Shown piece after piece: positions 1-9,166 of a DNA stretch of 30,000 nucleotides. The notes under the pieces are model-generated. The model did not search any database. It was not told the origin of the DNA and saw nothing but the letters and a program-made list of their open reading frames with translations. Source of the DNA: Prorocentrum cordatum. Its lineage: Eukaryota > Sar > Dinophyceae > Prorocentrales > Prorocentraceae. The translations under genes were made by a program, and so were the position numbers. The stretch is from the NCBI GenBank assembly GCA_963575745.1, contig CAUYUJ010000145.1, positions 76,310 through 106,309 on the forward strand, read 5' to 3'. How positions within the stretch are numbered: the stretch's first letter is position 1; each line of letters begins with the position of its first letter.

Positions 1-290
1 ATACATGTTCATCGACTTAGATGCATACATACACACATACATGCATACATACATATATGCATACATACATACATACATACATACATTCATACATACATTC
101 ATACATGCATACACACTTACACACATACACACACATATTTATATACATATCTATACATGCATACATGCATGCATACACGCATACATGCATACACACATAC
201 ATGCATGCACGCATGCATACATACATGAATACATACATGCATACACACATACATACATACACATGATACCAGAGAAAACCCACTCACAAT
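1..290. repeat. ACAT/GCAT tetranucleotide microsatellite
   Basis: Almost uninterrupted ACAT, GCAT and ACAC tetranucleotides. The reading frames that cross it give only His-Thr-Tyr-Ile or Met-Tyr-Val-Cys periodic peptides on both strands, so it is not coding. A similar tract lies at 11770-12235, just outside the copia element. Confidence 0.95.
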
Positions 291-293
291 AGT

Positions 294-535
294 GTTAGGG
301 CTATAGGGCTATAGAGATATAGGGCTATAGGGCTATAAGGCTATTGGGTTATAGGGCTATAGGGCTATCTGACTATAGGGTTATAGGGCTATAGGGATAT
401 AGGGCTATAGGGCTATGGCGCTATAGGGTTATAGGGCTATAGGGCTATACAGCTATGAGGCTATAGGGTTATATGGCTATAGGGCTATTGGGTTATAGGG
501 CTATCAAGGCTGTAAGCTATAAGGCTATAGGGCGA
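294..535. repeat. GGGCTATA octamer tandem array
   Basis: About 30 degenerate copies of GGGCTATA, with variants GGGTTATA, GGGATATA and AGGCTATA. The unit contains the self-complementary hexamer CTATAG, so every copy carries a small palindrome. It superficially resembles a telomeric repeat but is not one. Confidence 0.92.
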
Positions 536-540
536 CAGAG

Positions 541-620
541 CACCCGGGTCCCCCCCAGCACCTCCGGGCACCCCTGGGCACCTCCGGGCACCCTTGGCCC
601 AAGCACCCGGGCACCCCGGG
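541..620. repeat. CCGGGCACC short tandem repeats
   Basis: Roughly 11-12 bp units built on GGGCACCTCC, GGGCACCCCT and CACCCGGG. The same motif, GCACCCGGGCACCC, appears again at 892-905 just beyond the element at 621-890. The element therefore seems to sit inside this array, or to have duplicated part of it as a target site. Confidence 0.75.
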
Positions 621-890
621 CCACCCTGCCCTGACTCCAAATCCGCTCTACTTTGGCTTTTTTCCCAACTTAAAATTGCGTCGGAAATCCACCTGTAAGA
701 AGCCGAAAAAGTAGGGCGGTAATTTCTGCACCCAACATAAAGTAGGGCGGAAATCCACAGAAGTAGGGCGGAAACAGCAACAGAAAAGTATGGCGGAAAC
801 TATCTTCAGCGGGGCTTGAAAAGTAAGGCGGAAATTCCAGGCCCTACTTACGAATTTCCCCAAAGTAGAGCGGATCCGGAGTCAGGGTGG
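621..890. mobile_element. MITE-like foldback element with ~31-36 bp terminal inverted repeats
   Basis: The left end (621-656) and the reverse complement of the right end (860-890) agree over 31 aligned bases, with two mismatches and one 5-bp insertion (CCCTG) on the left. Both read CCACCCTG, then ACTCC, then ATCCGCTCTACTTTGG inwards. The interior holds five copies of AAGTAGGGCGGAAAT, near 709, 739, 760, 785 and 820, all in the orientation of the right terminus, so the terminal motif is also repeated subterminally. There is no coding capacity. Flanking copies of GCACCCGGGCACCC (604-617, 892-905) may be a target duplication or merely the host array. Non-autonomous DNA transposon is the best guess; the superfamily is unknown. 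Confidence 0.65.
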
Positions 891-964
891 GGCACCCGGG
901 CACCCGGGCCCGCCGCCGAAATCGGCGGCACACCTCACCTAACCATATGAATCCGCTGGGACCC

Positions 965-1060
965 CTACAGAGGCAAGCTCTGATTGGGGAACGTACATAC
1001 ATACACAGACATACATACATACAAACAAATAAACAAACAAACAAACAAACAAGGCTGCAT
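965..1060. repeat. ACAT and AAAC microsatellites
   Basis: A short ACAT tract (990-1022) runs directly into an AAAC tract (1022-1052). No coding signal is seen. Confidence 0.85.
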
Positions 1061-1559
1061 CGGCGCTTTCCTTGAGGCTCTATTTATGTTTGTCTTTCGC
1101 GCAATCCCTAGTGGCCTGGGAAATTTGGCCCCTTGCCTGCGGTGGTTTTCGGAAGTCTTCGAAACAATCGGGCGGTCCGTGGCCCTTCCCAGGCCTCCGG
1201 GGGCTCCCGCCAAGGCGCCAGGTGGGGTGGAGGGCGAATGATAGGGAGGGAGGGGCTCTCGGGGAGCGAGGAGAGGGAACACAGGTTTGGGGGAGGACGA
1301 GTGGCGGAGCGGCGGAAAGGAGGAAGAGGAGGAGGAGGAGGAAGAGGAGGAGGAGGAGGAGGAGGAGGAGGAGGAGGACCCAGAGAGGGGCAGGAGGACG
1401 GAAAGAGATGGCGCCGTCGCGGGACGGCGAGGAATCTCGTTTGCGCCGTACTGAGGACTGGCAAGCCACGCGAATCAATGCCAAGCAGACCGACGCAGTG
1501 TCAAGCAATGCCGCAAAATACAAAGCAATGCCAAGCCGAGGATGTCATGTTGCAGCGGG
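1061..1559. other. Non-coding stretch with a GGA purine tract
   Basis: 1318-1378 is a near-perfect GGA/GAG tract that gives poly-Gly, poly-Arg, poly-Leu or poly-Pro depending on frame. The flanks (1061-1317 and 1379-1559) are GC-rich without a convincing protein: open frames cross them only because stops are rare. 1471-1545 carries CCAAGC and GCAATGCC short repeats. I see no gene here. Confidence 0.6.
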
Positions 1560-2090
1560 TCGCAACGGCGCGTGGGCCGGCTTGGACCGATCTTGGGCCA
1601 AGTTGGGGTGCTTGGGCCCTCTAGGGATCTTACGGGGGCTCCGTGGGCCCTCCTGGTGGTCTCCCATGGCCCTTTTGGGAGGCCTCCCATCATGGCCTTA
1701 TTGGGCTTCTCTTGGGAGCCTTGTGACGGCCTGTTGAGCCTCTTTTTGGCCAATTTGGGGCTTCCTTGGGCAGTCTTGGGACCATCCAGGGTCTCTAGAG
1801 GCTCTGCTGGGGGTCTTTTGGGCCGTCTTGGGGGGATACTGGAAGCCTTTTTGGCTGTTTTGGACGCTGCTAAGACCCGAACAGCGAATATGCTGAAAAT
1901 GCACGTTCCCCTCAGGGAATGAAGCGATTTTTGCGTTCTGGGAGTCCTGTTCAAGGCTTCCTGGGCCGTCTTGGGGGCTTCTGGAGGCCATCTGGGTCCT
2001 TCTTGGAGCGCTCCTGTGCTGTCTTGGGTCTCTCTTCGGCCTCTCTGATCACCGCTCTGATCGCTTGGGGTCTGCTGGCAAAACCCGGCT
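1560..2090 (+). repeat. CTTGGGG degenerate array, copy 1, with a non-repetitive island
   Basis: The + strand repeats CTTGGG-type units about every 15-30 bases: TCTTGGG, GGCCTCTTGG and GGGGGCTTC variants. The minus strand reads as Pro, Gln, Ala, Lys and Arg-rich peptide, the plus strand as Leu, Gly, Ser and Trp. Both are artefacts of the unit. A non-repetitive island at about 1860-1930 (TTGGACGC, then CAGCGAA, ATGCAC and GCGATTT) has a clear relative at 17216-17290 inside another array of the same family. Confidence 0.8.
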
Positions 2091-2331
2091 AAACGCCCTG
2101 GGAAGTCTGGGACGAACCGGAGGACCTTTGGCAAGGGTGTCCCCGGGGACCGGAAACCTCGGTTCCTGGGGGTCCGGTTGTGGAGGGGGGGTGAGGAGGT
2201 TCCCCCCCCCGCGGCTGAGCAAAAATAAGGAAGAGGAACAGACACATACACACAGACTTACACTCACACTCACACTCACACTCACACTCACACTCACACT
2301 CACACGCACGCACACATCGGCATTTCGAAAA
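2091..2331. other. Unassigned sequence with CTCACA microsatellite
   Basis: 2240-2305 is a CTCACA/ACAC hexamer tract. 2091-2239 is unique GC-rich sequence with an 8-G and a 10-C run. No gene was recognised. Confidence 0.7.
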
Positions 2332-3215
2332 TTGTTGACGCTTCGCGAATCCCCACCAGCTATGGCCCTCTTGTCATCACCCAACACGACGGACTTGCCC
2401 ATCGTGGTCCGCGTCCCCTCTGTGCGGGTTGTGCCATGGCAAGTTTGAATTCCGTGACATTTTGTCTTGTGCACGTGCCCGAGCTTGCAGAGCGCCGTTC
2501 AGTCCAGCTTCACTTCCTTCAGCCCGCAGCTGCTGTCTGAGTGGGCCGGCCGGCCTGCGCCTGTCTTAGCTAATTCGCCTAGTTCGCGTCCCGGATTTTG
2601 CTCTCGCCACCTGGCCGTCGTCTCGTGGCCGCTACCAAAAAATAATAATCCCCACCAGCCCATCCAGAAACGATGCCCAGAGGAATTGCCTCGATCTGGG
2701 AAGTGGGCAGCACACAGAGGAAGCCATTATGAGACATCTTGAGATCTTGAGCCATCTTGGAGGTCATCTTGGGCTCTTCCAGGCGCTCTTGGAGTCACCT
2801 TAGTCAGTGCCCCCCCCAGGAGGCCAACATGTGGCTAAAACCCTCGTAGAATCAATGATTTGGCATTCTCGCCGATGCCTCTTGGAGCATATTGGGTGCC
2901 TCTGGGGGATCTCTTAGGGCCTCTTTTGCGGTCTCTTGGGAGCCTCTTGGGGGCATCCTGGGCGCCTTTGGGGGCTTCCTGGCCACCTCTTGGGGCCCTC
3001 TTGGGGCACCCTTGGGAGCCTTGGGGCCCATCTTTGAGTCAGATCGATCACAGGAGGGGGGGGTGTTCAATTAGCGTCCCCCCCCCCAGGAGGCCAAAAT
3101 GGGGCCAAAACACAAATGATTGTGGCTTCCTCGCCGAGGCCGTTGGACGCTCCGGCGACTCGCGGAACCCCCTGTCCAGGTCCAGGGGAGGGGGTAGGGG
3201 AGGGGCAAACCCCTC
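2332..3215 (+). repeat. Left arm of a large inverted repeat (palindrome A)
   Basis: This arm matches the reverse complement of 4070-5262 in the same order. 2332-2360 pairs with 5226-5255, 2645-2730 with 4985-5075, 2745-2880 with 4445-4600, 2880-3050 with 4260-4445, and 3060-3190 with 4085-4230. By eye, the best blocks are about 85-95% identical. The arm contains a CTTGGGG array plus non-repetitive blocks, so the pairing is not simply an effect of low complexity. Whether this is one inverted duplication or a set of inserted repeats cannot be settled by eye. Confidence 0.8.
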
Positions 3216-3495
3216 CCCGAAGGGGAAAAAGGAGGGGTGGAAGAGGAGACTCTCTAAACCACCTACGCCCAGAGTGCTGGTGGGATTTGAGCCGCTTCGT
3301 GCTTCGTCTTAGGCGGGATCGCCAGTGCGAATTCGAACCGGAAGCGTGTCGCCTTCTATTTTCGAGGAAGTCCTGGGCGGGAGCGCTGTTTCGAAATGCA
3401 ACCAGAAGGTGTCGAATCCCACCAGCCCTCTGGGCGTCGGTGGTTTAGAGCGTTTCCTCTTCCACCCCTCCTTTTTCCCCTTCGGGGAGGGGTTT
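3207..3495. repeat. Compact foldback element, 82-bp arms
   Basis: 3207-3288 and the reverse complement of 3415-3495 are about 93-95% identical. Both begin AAACCCCTCCCCGAAGGGG, run through GGAGGGGTGGAAGAGGA, and end GCTGGTGGGATT. The spacer of about 126 bases holds a TTTCGAAA-type block related to the repeats at 5280-5440. The stem would form a long hairpin. It lies at the inner edge of palindrome A, in the spacer, and may be the inserted core around which it formed. Confidence 0.8.
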
Positions 3496-3554
3496 CTCTT
3501 CCCTATGAATGCACACACCCTCCCCCAGGCGACTGGGAGCCAACCCAAGTCCAT

Positions 3555-3725
3555 GCGGGCCCCCACCATCCCTTGCAAAAAGCAATACAAAACACACTTT
3601 GCCCCCACCATTCTTTGTAAACAACAATACAAAACACACTGTGTCTCCAAATTCGGAGCACGCGCAGCGAACCCGATGCGGCCTCCCCCCACCATCCCTG
3701 TCAAAAAACAAAACAGAGTACACTT
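3555..3725. repeat. CCCCCACCAT...ACAAAACACAC tandem repeats
   Basis: Three imperfect copies, starting near 3559, 3602 and 3686, of a block beginning CCCCCACCATCC and continuing with an A-rich TACAAAACACAC segment. The third copy is separated by about 40 bases of unrelated sequence. Confidence 0.7.
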
Positions 3726-3726
3726 G

Positions 3727-3808
3727 GCGGCGGCGGCGGCTGCGGCACGGGTAGCGGTTGCGGCGGTTGCGGCGGTGGCGGCGGCGGGGGCGGAGGCGGC
3801 GGCGGGGG

Positions 3809-3839
<31 letters not shown>

Positions 3840-3955
3840 GGCAGCGGTGGCGGCAGCGGCTGCGGCGGCAACGGCTGCTGCGGCGGCGGCGATTTGGCAA
3901 CTGGGGCGGCGGCGGCGGCGGCGGCGGGCGGCGGCGGCGGCGGCGGCGGATTGGC
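3727..3955. repeat. GGC/GCG trinucleotide tract
   Basis: About 230 bases of GGC/GCG units, interrupted by GGT, GGG and one AT-containing break near 3888. Frames give poly-Ala, poly-Arg, poly-Gly or poly-Pro. It lies between the arms of palindrome A and could form quadruplex or hairpin structures. Confidence 0.92.
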
Positions 3956-4069
3956 CCCCAGTAGCTGGCCATCCAAAGACGACTGTTGCATATGCTGCGG
4001 CTTGGGCCAGGCTCGAGTGCTACGCATGTGTCGGGAGGGCAGGTGGGAGTGAGCGAGACGGCTTGCGGG

Positions 4070-5262
4070 CGCGGAGGGAAAGTCTTGACCCCTCCCCAGA
4101 CCCCCTCCCCTGGACGTGGACGGGGGGGGGGTCGCGAGTCGTCGGAGCGTCCAAAACGGCCTCGGCGAGGAAAGCAAAATCATAAATCTTAATACGGTTG
4201 TGTCCCCATTTTGGCCCCTTGTGGGGGGACGCTGATTGAACACCCCCCTCCTGTGATCGCTCTCACCCAAGATGATCCAAAGGTGGCCCTCAAGGCTCCC
4301 AAGGGTGCCCCAAGAGGGCCCCAAGAGGTGGCCAGGAAGCCCCACGAGGCACCCAGGAGGCCCCCAGGATGCCCCCAAGAGGCTCTCAAGAGACCTCCGA
4401 GAGACCTCCAAAAGCCCCCCAGACGCACCCAAGACGCTCCAAGAGGCCTCGGCGACAATGCCCAAATCGCTGATGTTACTTAGGTTTTGGTCACATGTTG
4501 GCCTCCTGGGGGGGCACTGCTTCAGATGACTCCAAGAGCGCCTGGGGGAGCCCAAGATGATCTCCAAGATGGATCAAGGCTTCCCAAGATACCTCAAGAT
4601 GGCGCCCACGATGCTCCCAGAGGCCCCAAGACCGCTCCAAGATGGCTCCAAGTGGCCAAAGAGCTCCCCCAGGAGGCCCCGAAGAGGCCAAATCCTTCCA
4701 CAACTTTTTGGGAAAACCGTGTTTTTGGCTTTCTCGCCGAGGCTTCAAGATATCTCCAAAATGGCCCAAGAGGGCTGCAAGAGCGCTCCCAAGGGCGCTT
4801 CAAAAGGGCCCCAAGAGGCGTCCAGGAGGCCCCAACAGGCGCCCAAGAGGCCTCCAAGAGGCTCCCAAGAGACCCCCAAGAGGCCCCAAGAAACTCTCCG
4901 AGGCACCCGAGGCGCTCTAAGAGGCGCCCGGGACCGCCAAGAGGCCCCCAAGACGCTCCAAGAAGCCCCCACTGGGGGACCATTCCTCTGTGCCCTGCCC
5001 GCTTCCCTGATCGAGACAATTCCTCTGGGCATCGTTTCTGGATGGGCTGGTGGGGTTTTTTTTGGGTCGCGGGCGCAACCGAGAGTGCAGGCGCCGTCCA
5101 AGTAAGTCCGGGTTGCGGTACCTACTAATTTACACCGAAAGCAAGCGGCGGGCGCGGGCTACCGGCCGAGGGCCGAACTTACTACCTACCACGGCTGCTC
5201 GGGCTGCGGCTGCACTGGACCAGGCACAGCTGGTGGGGATTCGCGAAGCGTCAACAATTTCA
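4070..5262 (-). repeat. Right arm of palindrome A with CCCAAGA array
   Basis: Reverse complement of 2332-3215, longer by about 300 bases because of an extra CCCAAGAGG-type array (about 4611-4970). The array is the CTTGGGG family in opposite orientation. Open frames here (Gln-Glu-Ala-Pro-Lys-Arg repeats) arise from the repeat and are not genes. 5090-5225 is unique and has no partner in the left arm. Confidence 0.8.
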
Positions 5263-5274
5263 GTTGCCATAACG

Positions 5275-5610
5275 TCATGGGCGGGAGCGCCATGTCGAAA
5301 TCGATCCCGAAAGGCTCCGAATTAGTCTCGGGGGAAGTCCTGGACAGGAGCGGCATTTCGAAACCGAGCCAAAAAACAGTTTCGAATTATAGCTTGGACA
5401 AATATTGCGCAGGAGCGCCATTTCGAAATCGATCCCGAAAATTTCGAAATCGTTCGAATGTTCTGTTTTCGGAGGTATCAAGCAAAACCGTCGTTTCGAA
5501 ATGGTCGCACCCTCTGGCTTTCAAAATCTGAACTTCTGCCTCGCGAAATTGTGGTTTTCGCTTCTCGACTGGATTTCGAGACCATCGTACTCGATTTCGA
5601 AAAAGGACGG
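5275..5610. repeat. TTTCGAAA-rich degenerate tandem repeats
   Basis: Three units of about 64 bases begin near 5280, 5343 and 5408 with GGAGCGCCATTTCGAAA or variants and continue with ATCGATCCCGAAA. Looser TTCGAA and TTCGAG motifs continue to 5610. A related block is at 3366-3405. The hexamer TTCGAA is self-complementary. Confidence 0.75.
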
Positions 5611-5930
5611 TTCCGCCCAAGACTCGAGCAAAACAGTGCTTGAACAAACAATTGCACTGGGGCCCCGCGGCCTAACGTGTCCCTTTGACGTCTCCCCTCT
5701 TGTCGCGGGCTCAACGCCACTGATAACGCTGTACCGGGCCCCCCCTTCGCCTAACTGGAGACGCTGCATTTTGGCAGACTTCTCGCACCGACGACGTAAC
5801 TACACACAATTGGAAGAACGAAGAAAAAAGGAAGAGGCTCTTGGAACGTAGTATCCTCTCTATTCACAGAGATGTATATATGTAAGTTTGTAATTGCACA
5901 CGCATGTCAGACATATGTGCGCACGTCTCT
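5611..5930. other. Unassigned unique sequence
   Basis: No protein family, RNA gene or repeat was recognised. It forms the left flank of the copia insertion. Confidence 0.5.
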
Positions 5931-5935
5931 TTAAG
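5931..5935. other. Target-site duplication, left copy (TTAAG)
   Basis: TTAAG directly precedes the TG that opens the left LTR and is repeated at 11765-11769 after the CA that closes the right LTR. Five bases is the usual size for copia integrase. Confidence 0.9.
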
Positions 5936-6067
5936 TGTAGCTAGATTGATGATGCTGCGCTCATCTCTTGAGCCAAGAGGACCTGTCAGTGATGCTCCAA
6001 TCATGCCATGCCAAGCTGACTCTTGCACAGGGGGGGTCTCCGACCCCAGCAAATACAATGCGCAACG
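5936..6067 (-). repeat. 3' LTR of the copia element
   Basis: 132 bp, against 131 bp for the other LTR. On the + strand it opens TGTAGCTAGATTGATGA and closes GCGCAACG. The other copy closes GCACAACA, so the canonical terminal CA has become CG here. The LTR is very short, with no obvious TATA box. Confidence 0.93.
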
Positions 6068-6469
6068 CGCCCCCTTGGAAGCTCGGCGTGTGACTAGAGT
6101 CGAGCTTTCAACCGACTCCAGAAAAGGTAAGCTAGGCCGGGGCGCCCCCCCAGGCAAAATAAGCATGGCCATCAGCGCGCTATACCACAAAGGGTCTGAG
6201 CATATCAGGAGAAAATGACTGATGTCAAGCATGGCAAATGGAACGTGAGCTCAGCAAATCTCGCACTGTTCCTTTTTTCACAGTGCAACGCGTAGCCGCT
6301 CAAAGCCCTCACCCTGCGCCTCAGTGCAGAAAAAGTCCTCGAGCCTCGGTTGCACTCCCAGCATGCACCTCAAAGAAGGCACCGTGCATGCTGATCGACA
6401 ATTGCTGGAAACGTGGAGTAGCCCATCTCCCCTTGTACGTTGTCTGCGATTGAGTGCCAACCGTCCTCA
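6068..6469 (-). other. 3' untranslated part of the copia element
   Basis: About 400 bases between the end of the hydrophobic tail frame and the 3' LTR. No coding similarity was seen apart from the purine tract. Confidence 0.6.
6070..6076 (-). other. Probable polypurine tract
   Basis: Read on the minus strand, AAGGGGG lies two bases upstream of the 3' LTR, where second-strand synthesis is primed in LTR elements. Confidence 0.6.
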
Positions 6470-6850
6470 TCATGCGGTTGCTCTGATCCACCGTCGACCT
6501 GGTCGACGTGGATGACATGCAGCCAATGCCTGAGTCGATCCTCTTGTCCTTCGCGCGTTCGAGTCACCGGGCTCGTTCTGGACGAGGGGCCACTCCTGCC
6601 CCCCCCCCCCCCAGCTGGCGTAGCGGAACCCCGCGTAGCCGAAGACGGCGGCCACGACCAGCGCCCAGACGACCAGCATCTGCCAGTAGTTCGTCCAGTC
6701 GCTCGCGACCGCGCCGCCCTTGGAGCAAACCTCTGTGTCGTAGTGGCCGTCGTACTCGGTGGCGGGTCCTTCGCACCCTTGAAGAAGCGCCACCGCCGCC
6801 GTGATCATCGCCAGGGCCGCTGAGCGGGTCGCACTCGGTGAAGCGGCCAC
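6470..6850 (-). pseudogene. Copia polyprotein C-terminal tail with membrane segment
   Basis: A reading frame different from the RNase H frame continues the polyprotein. It is the only frame here with protein-like content: after RSAALAMITAAVALLQG comes a Cys-containing acidic stretch, then a strongly hydrophobic segment MLVVWALVVAAVFGYAGF flanked by WTNYWQ and RYASWGG. The RNase H frame over the same bases is Arg/Gly junk, so a frameshift lies somewhere between about 6890 and 6830, possibly in the C-run at 6874-6885. From memory, dinoflagellate copia polyproteins often end in such hydrophobic tails; plant and yeast copia do not. The function is unknown; membrane association of the RT complex is a guess. 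The upstream limit is set by homology, not by a start codon. Confidence 0.6.
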
Positions 6851-7454
6851 GCCTGGGGCGCGCCGAACCCGAGCCGCCGCCCCCCACGTCGAAGTCCACA
6901 TCCTCCGACTGGCGGTCGCTCTCCGCGACCTGGCCCATGTCCGTGTAGATGCCGCTCATCGCCCTGAGCTTGACGAAGCGCCCGTGCCCGAGGATCTCCG
7001 TGCCCAGGTCGGCCTTGTTGTCGTCGGTGCCGACGGCCCCAAGGTCCATCAGCTTGCTCTCGATCGCCTGCTGGAGCCAAAACACGCGCGCCTCCAGGCC
7101 CCTGGCCTTGCCAACTCCCTCGCTTTTGGCAATCCCTCGGGCCGCCGACGAATCCGTCAGAAGAGTGGTCGCCACCGTGAAGCCCATGAACTCCAGAAAC
7201 GACTTGAAGTAAAAGAGATCCTCGGCGACTGCCGTCGCCGCGTAGTACTCTGCCACTCCCGAGCTGGTCGCCACGATCCCCTGGCGCCTGCTGAAGGAGT
7301 GCATGGGAACGTTGTAAATCTCGATATTGCCGCTCGGCTGCGACCTCCTCGTCTGCAGGTCGCCTGCCCAGTCGCTGTCGCCATGGCCCACCAGCTCCAC
7401 GTTCGTGCCTTCCGCCGGCCTCGGAAGCCAGTTCACCGCGCCCCTCGTGCCCAT
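6851..7454 (-). pseudogene. Copia RNase H domain (frame-broken from RT)
   Basis: RNase H degrades the RNA strand of the RNA-DNA hybrid during reverse transcription. Counting from the ATG at 7454, the copia RNase H signature is present. GHGDSDWAGD (residues 23-32) corresponds to the usual YSDADWAGD, TRRSQPSGN (35-43) to TRRSTSG, SRRQGIVATSSGVAEYYA (55-72) holds the acidic E69, and LTDSSAARGIA (99-109) gives D101. Residues 148-155 (ADLGTEIL) match the conserved C-terminal KADLxTK block. The ATG at 7454 is inside the polyprotein and not a true start. The end of RT homology reads LRGWPGT then stop, while this frame just upstream reads RLARYLMGT, the conserved block that normally links RT to RNase H. 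A one-base loss near 7470 explains it. The open frame continues to 6564, but beyond about 6851 it is out of phase with the tail. Confidence 0.85.
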
Positions 7455-8826
7455 CAGGTACCTGGCCAGCCTCTGAGTGCGGTGAAGGCGCCGAATGTGG
7501 GGCCCGACAACACCCGTCCTAGCAAGCTCACCTCATACTGGCAATCCGCCCTGTCCTGGGCGCAGTACATCAGCACCCCCACGCACGATCGGTTGATGCC
7601 AGCCTGAACGGAAGATAGGGCAGAAATGCTCCCCATGAGCGCCTTGTGAGCTGGCACTCCCGGCGTGGGCGCCGTGCTCGCTCTCCCGAGGCCGAGGGTC
7701 TCCACCACATAGTCCAGGTACTTCGGGTTCGCCTTCAGCTCCGTCCCGTGCTCGAACCGCGTCCTCAGCCTCTTCAGGTGCTCGCGGGTGGTGCCGTACT
7801 CGTGGATATCGCCGCCGCTGAAGGTCACGTGCTGGCCCAGCTCGTCGCGGGAGCTCTCCAGCGCGCCCCGTGGTCCTGCCATGTGCAGGTCGTCCATGTG
7901 GAGCTCGACCACCACCTCAGTCTCCGAGTTGTAGAAGAACTGCGGGGCCATCTCGCACCTCGCCGTGCGCATCTCGCCCATGAGGACGCCCGCCATGTGC
8001 CCCACCCAGCCAGGCGCCGCCGTGCGCCTGCCAGGCAGCTGCCTCTTCAGCTTCCAGTAGATGTCCGTGCTCTTGCCCTCTGCCTGCAGCCTGTCCAGGT
8101 ACTCCTGCGGTGGATCCACCACCGCGTCCTCGTGCTCGGGCGCCTGGTAGGAGGCGTCCGTCGCGTCCAGCGGCATCACCTCGAAGCCGCGCTTGATGGC
8201 CACGAAGTCGATGAGCCTGTTGGAGATCGGAGCCGATCCTGGCGCGAAGAGGTCGTCGCGCCACTCCTGCCAGCGGAACTCGCGGCAGACAAATCTCACC
8301 TTGCGCTGCCACTCCTGTCGCGCAGGCTTCCACCTCCACTGCTTATCCCAGCGGGTGGCGATGTGCTTCATCCCCCTCGCCTCCGACTTTGGGGCGTCCT
8401 CGCCGGCGCCGTGGTCCAGGAGGCTCTGCAGGTGCTCAAGCGTGAGCTTCTTGTCCAACTCGTCCTGCGCGTCCACGTCGAACATGACCTCGGTCGGGTC
8501 CTCGACCTCATCCGAGATCTCCTCCCAGAACGCGTCGGGCGGGTCGCCCATGTTGCCGACGTCCAGCTCGTGGACCGCTGCAACCCGCGCTCGCTTGCTC
8601 TCTGAGGCCTCCGCCTCAGGCGGCAGCCCGCTCCTCTCTGCCTGTGGGGGCGGCGCCCCCATGGCCACATCTCCTGGCGCTGGCTGCGCTGGCTGCACTG
8701 GCTGTTGGGGCTGCGGCTGCGGCTGTGGCTGTCCTGCCGCCACCGCTGGGCCTGGGGCCTGCGGTGGGGCCTGGGGGTGAGCAGGGTCCGTTCGGCATTC
8801 GGGTGGCCCTGCCGACGGTTGTGCAA

Positions 8827-8857
<31 letters not shown>

Positions 8858-9166
8858 ATCCGCCCTAGGGATCTCTGTCGCCACGGGCGGGGCCGCCCGC
8901 GGTCGCCTCGACCGCTCGGGCGCCGTCCTCGTCGCCCAAGGGAGGCCCGTCGCCGACAGCGGGAGATCCTTGTCGGTCTGTCTGCCCTCAGGTAGTCGTC
9001 GCACGGTCCGAGCTCGATCGACCCCTTGAGGCGTCATCATCAGATGCTCCTGAGACTCGCCGGATCTGCCGACCCTGATCCCGCGGCTCCACTGCGCCCC
9101 CCCGCGGTGTAGCCGCCGTCCTCCACCAAGTCCTCGATGCTTCGGTCGAGCTATTCGATGCGACAC
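7454..9166 (-). pseudogene. Copia reverse transcriptase with polyQ/Pro linker
   Basis: The first codon of the open frame at 9166 is GTG, so this is not an independent gene but the RT part of the broken polyprotein. Residues 1-100 are the integrase/RT junction (EHLMMTPQG at 40-48, ARTVRRLPE at 52-60). Residues 104-112 are nine Gln, followed by a Pro/Gln-rich linker to 180. RT homology runs from about 265 to 560: KVRFVCREFRWQEWRDDLFAPGS (288-310), the first catalytic Asp region PLDATDASYQA (331-341), WKLKRQLPGRRTAAPGW (370-386), the active-site LHMDDLHMAG with D424 and D425, and a C-terminal block with GVLMYCAQDRADCQYEVSLLGR (529-550). The usual Tyr before xDD is His (CAC), and the RTAAPGW region lacks the conserved YGL. 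The frame ends at 7454 by a frameshift. Confidence 0.88.

Noticed and set aside
294-535. Telomeric repeat
   Set aside because: The unit is GGGCTATA, not a TTAGGG or TTTAGGG type, and it is internal. A single TTAGGGTTT at 19170 is also isolated.
6801-8605. Plus-strand proteins opposite the copia pol region
   Set aside because: They are antisense to clear RT and RNase H homology and consist of Arg, Leu, His and Pro-rich sequence typical of the complement of GC-rich coding DNA.
9164-9166. Independent start of the RT frame at 9166
   Set aside because: The codon is GTG and the sequence is mid-polyprotein. The frame is separated from integrase by a G-run indel.
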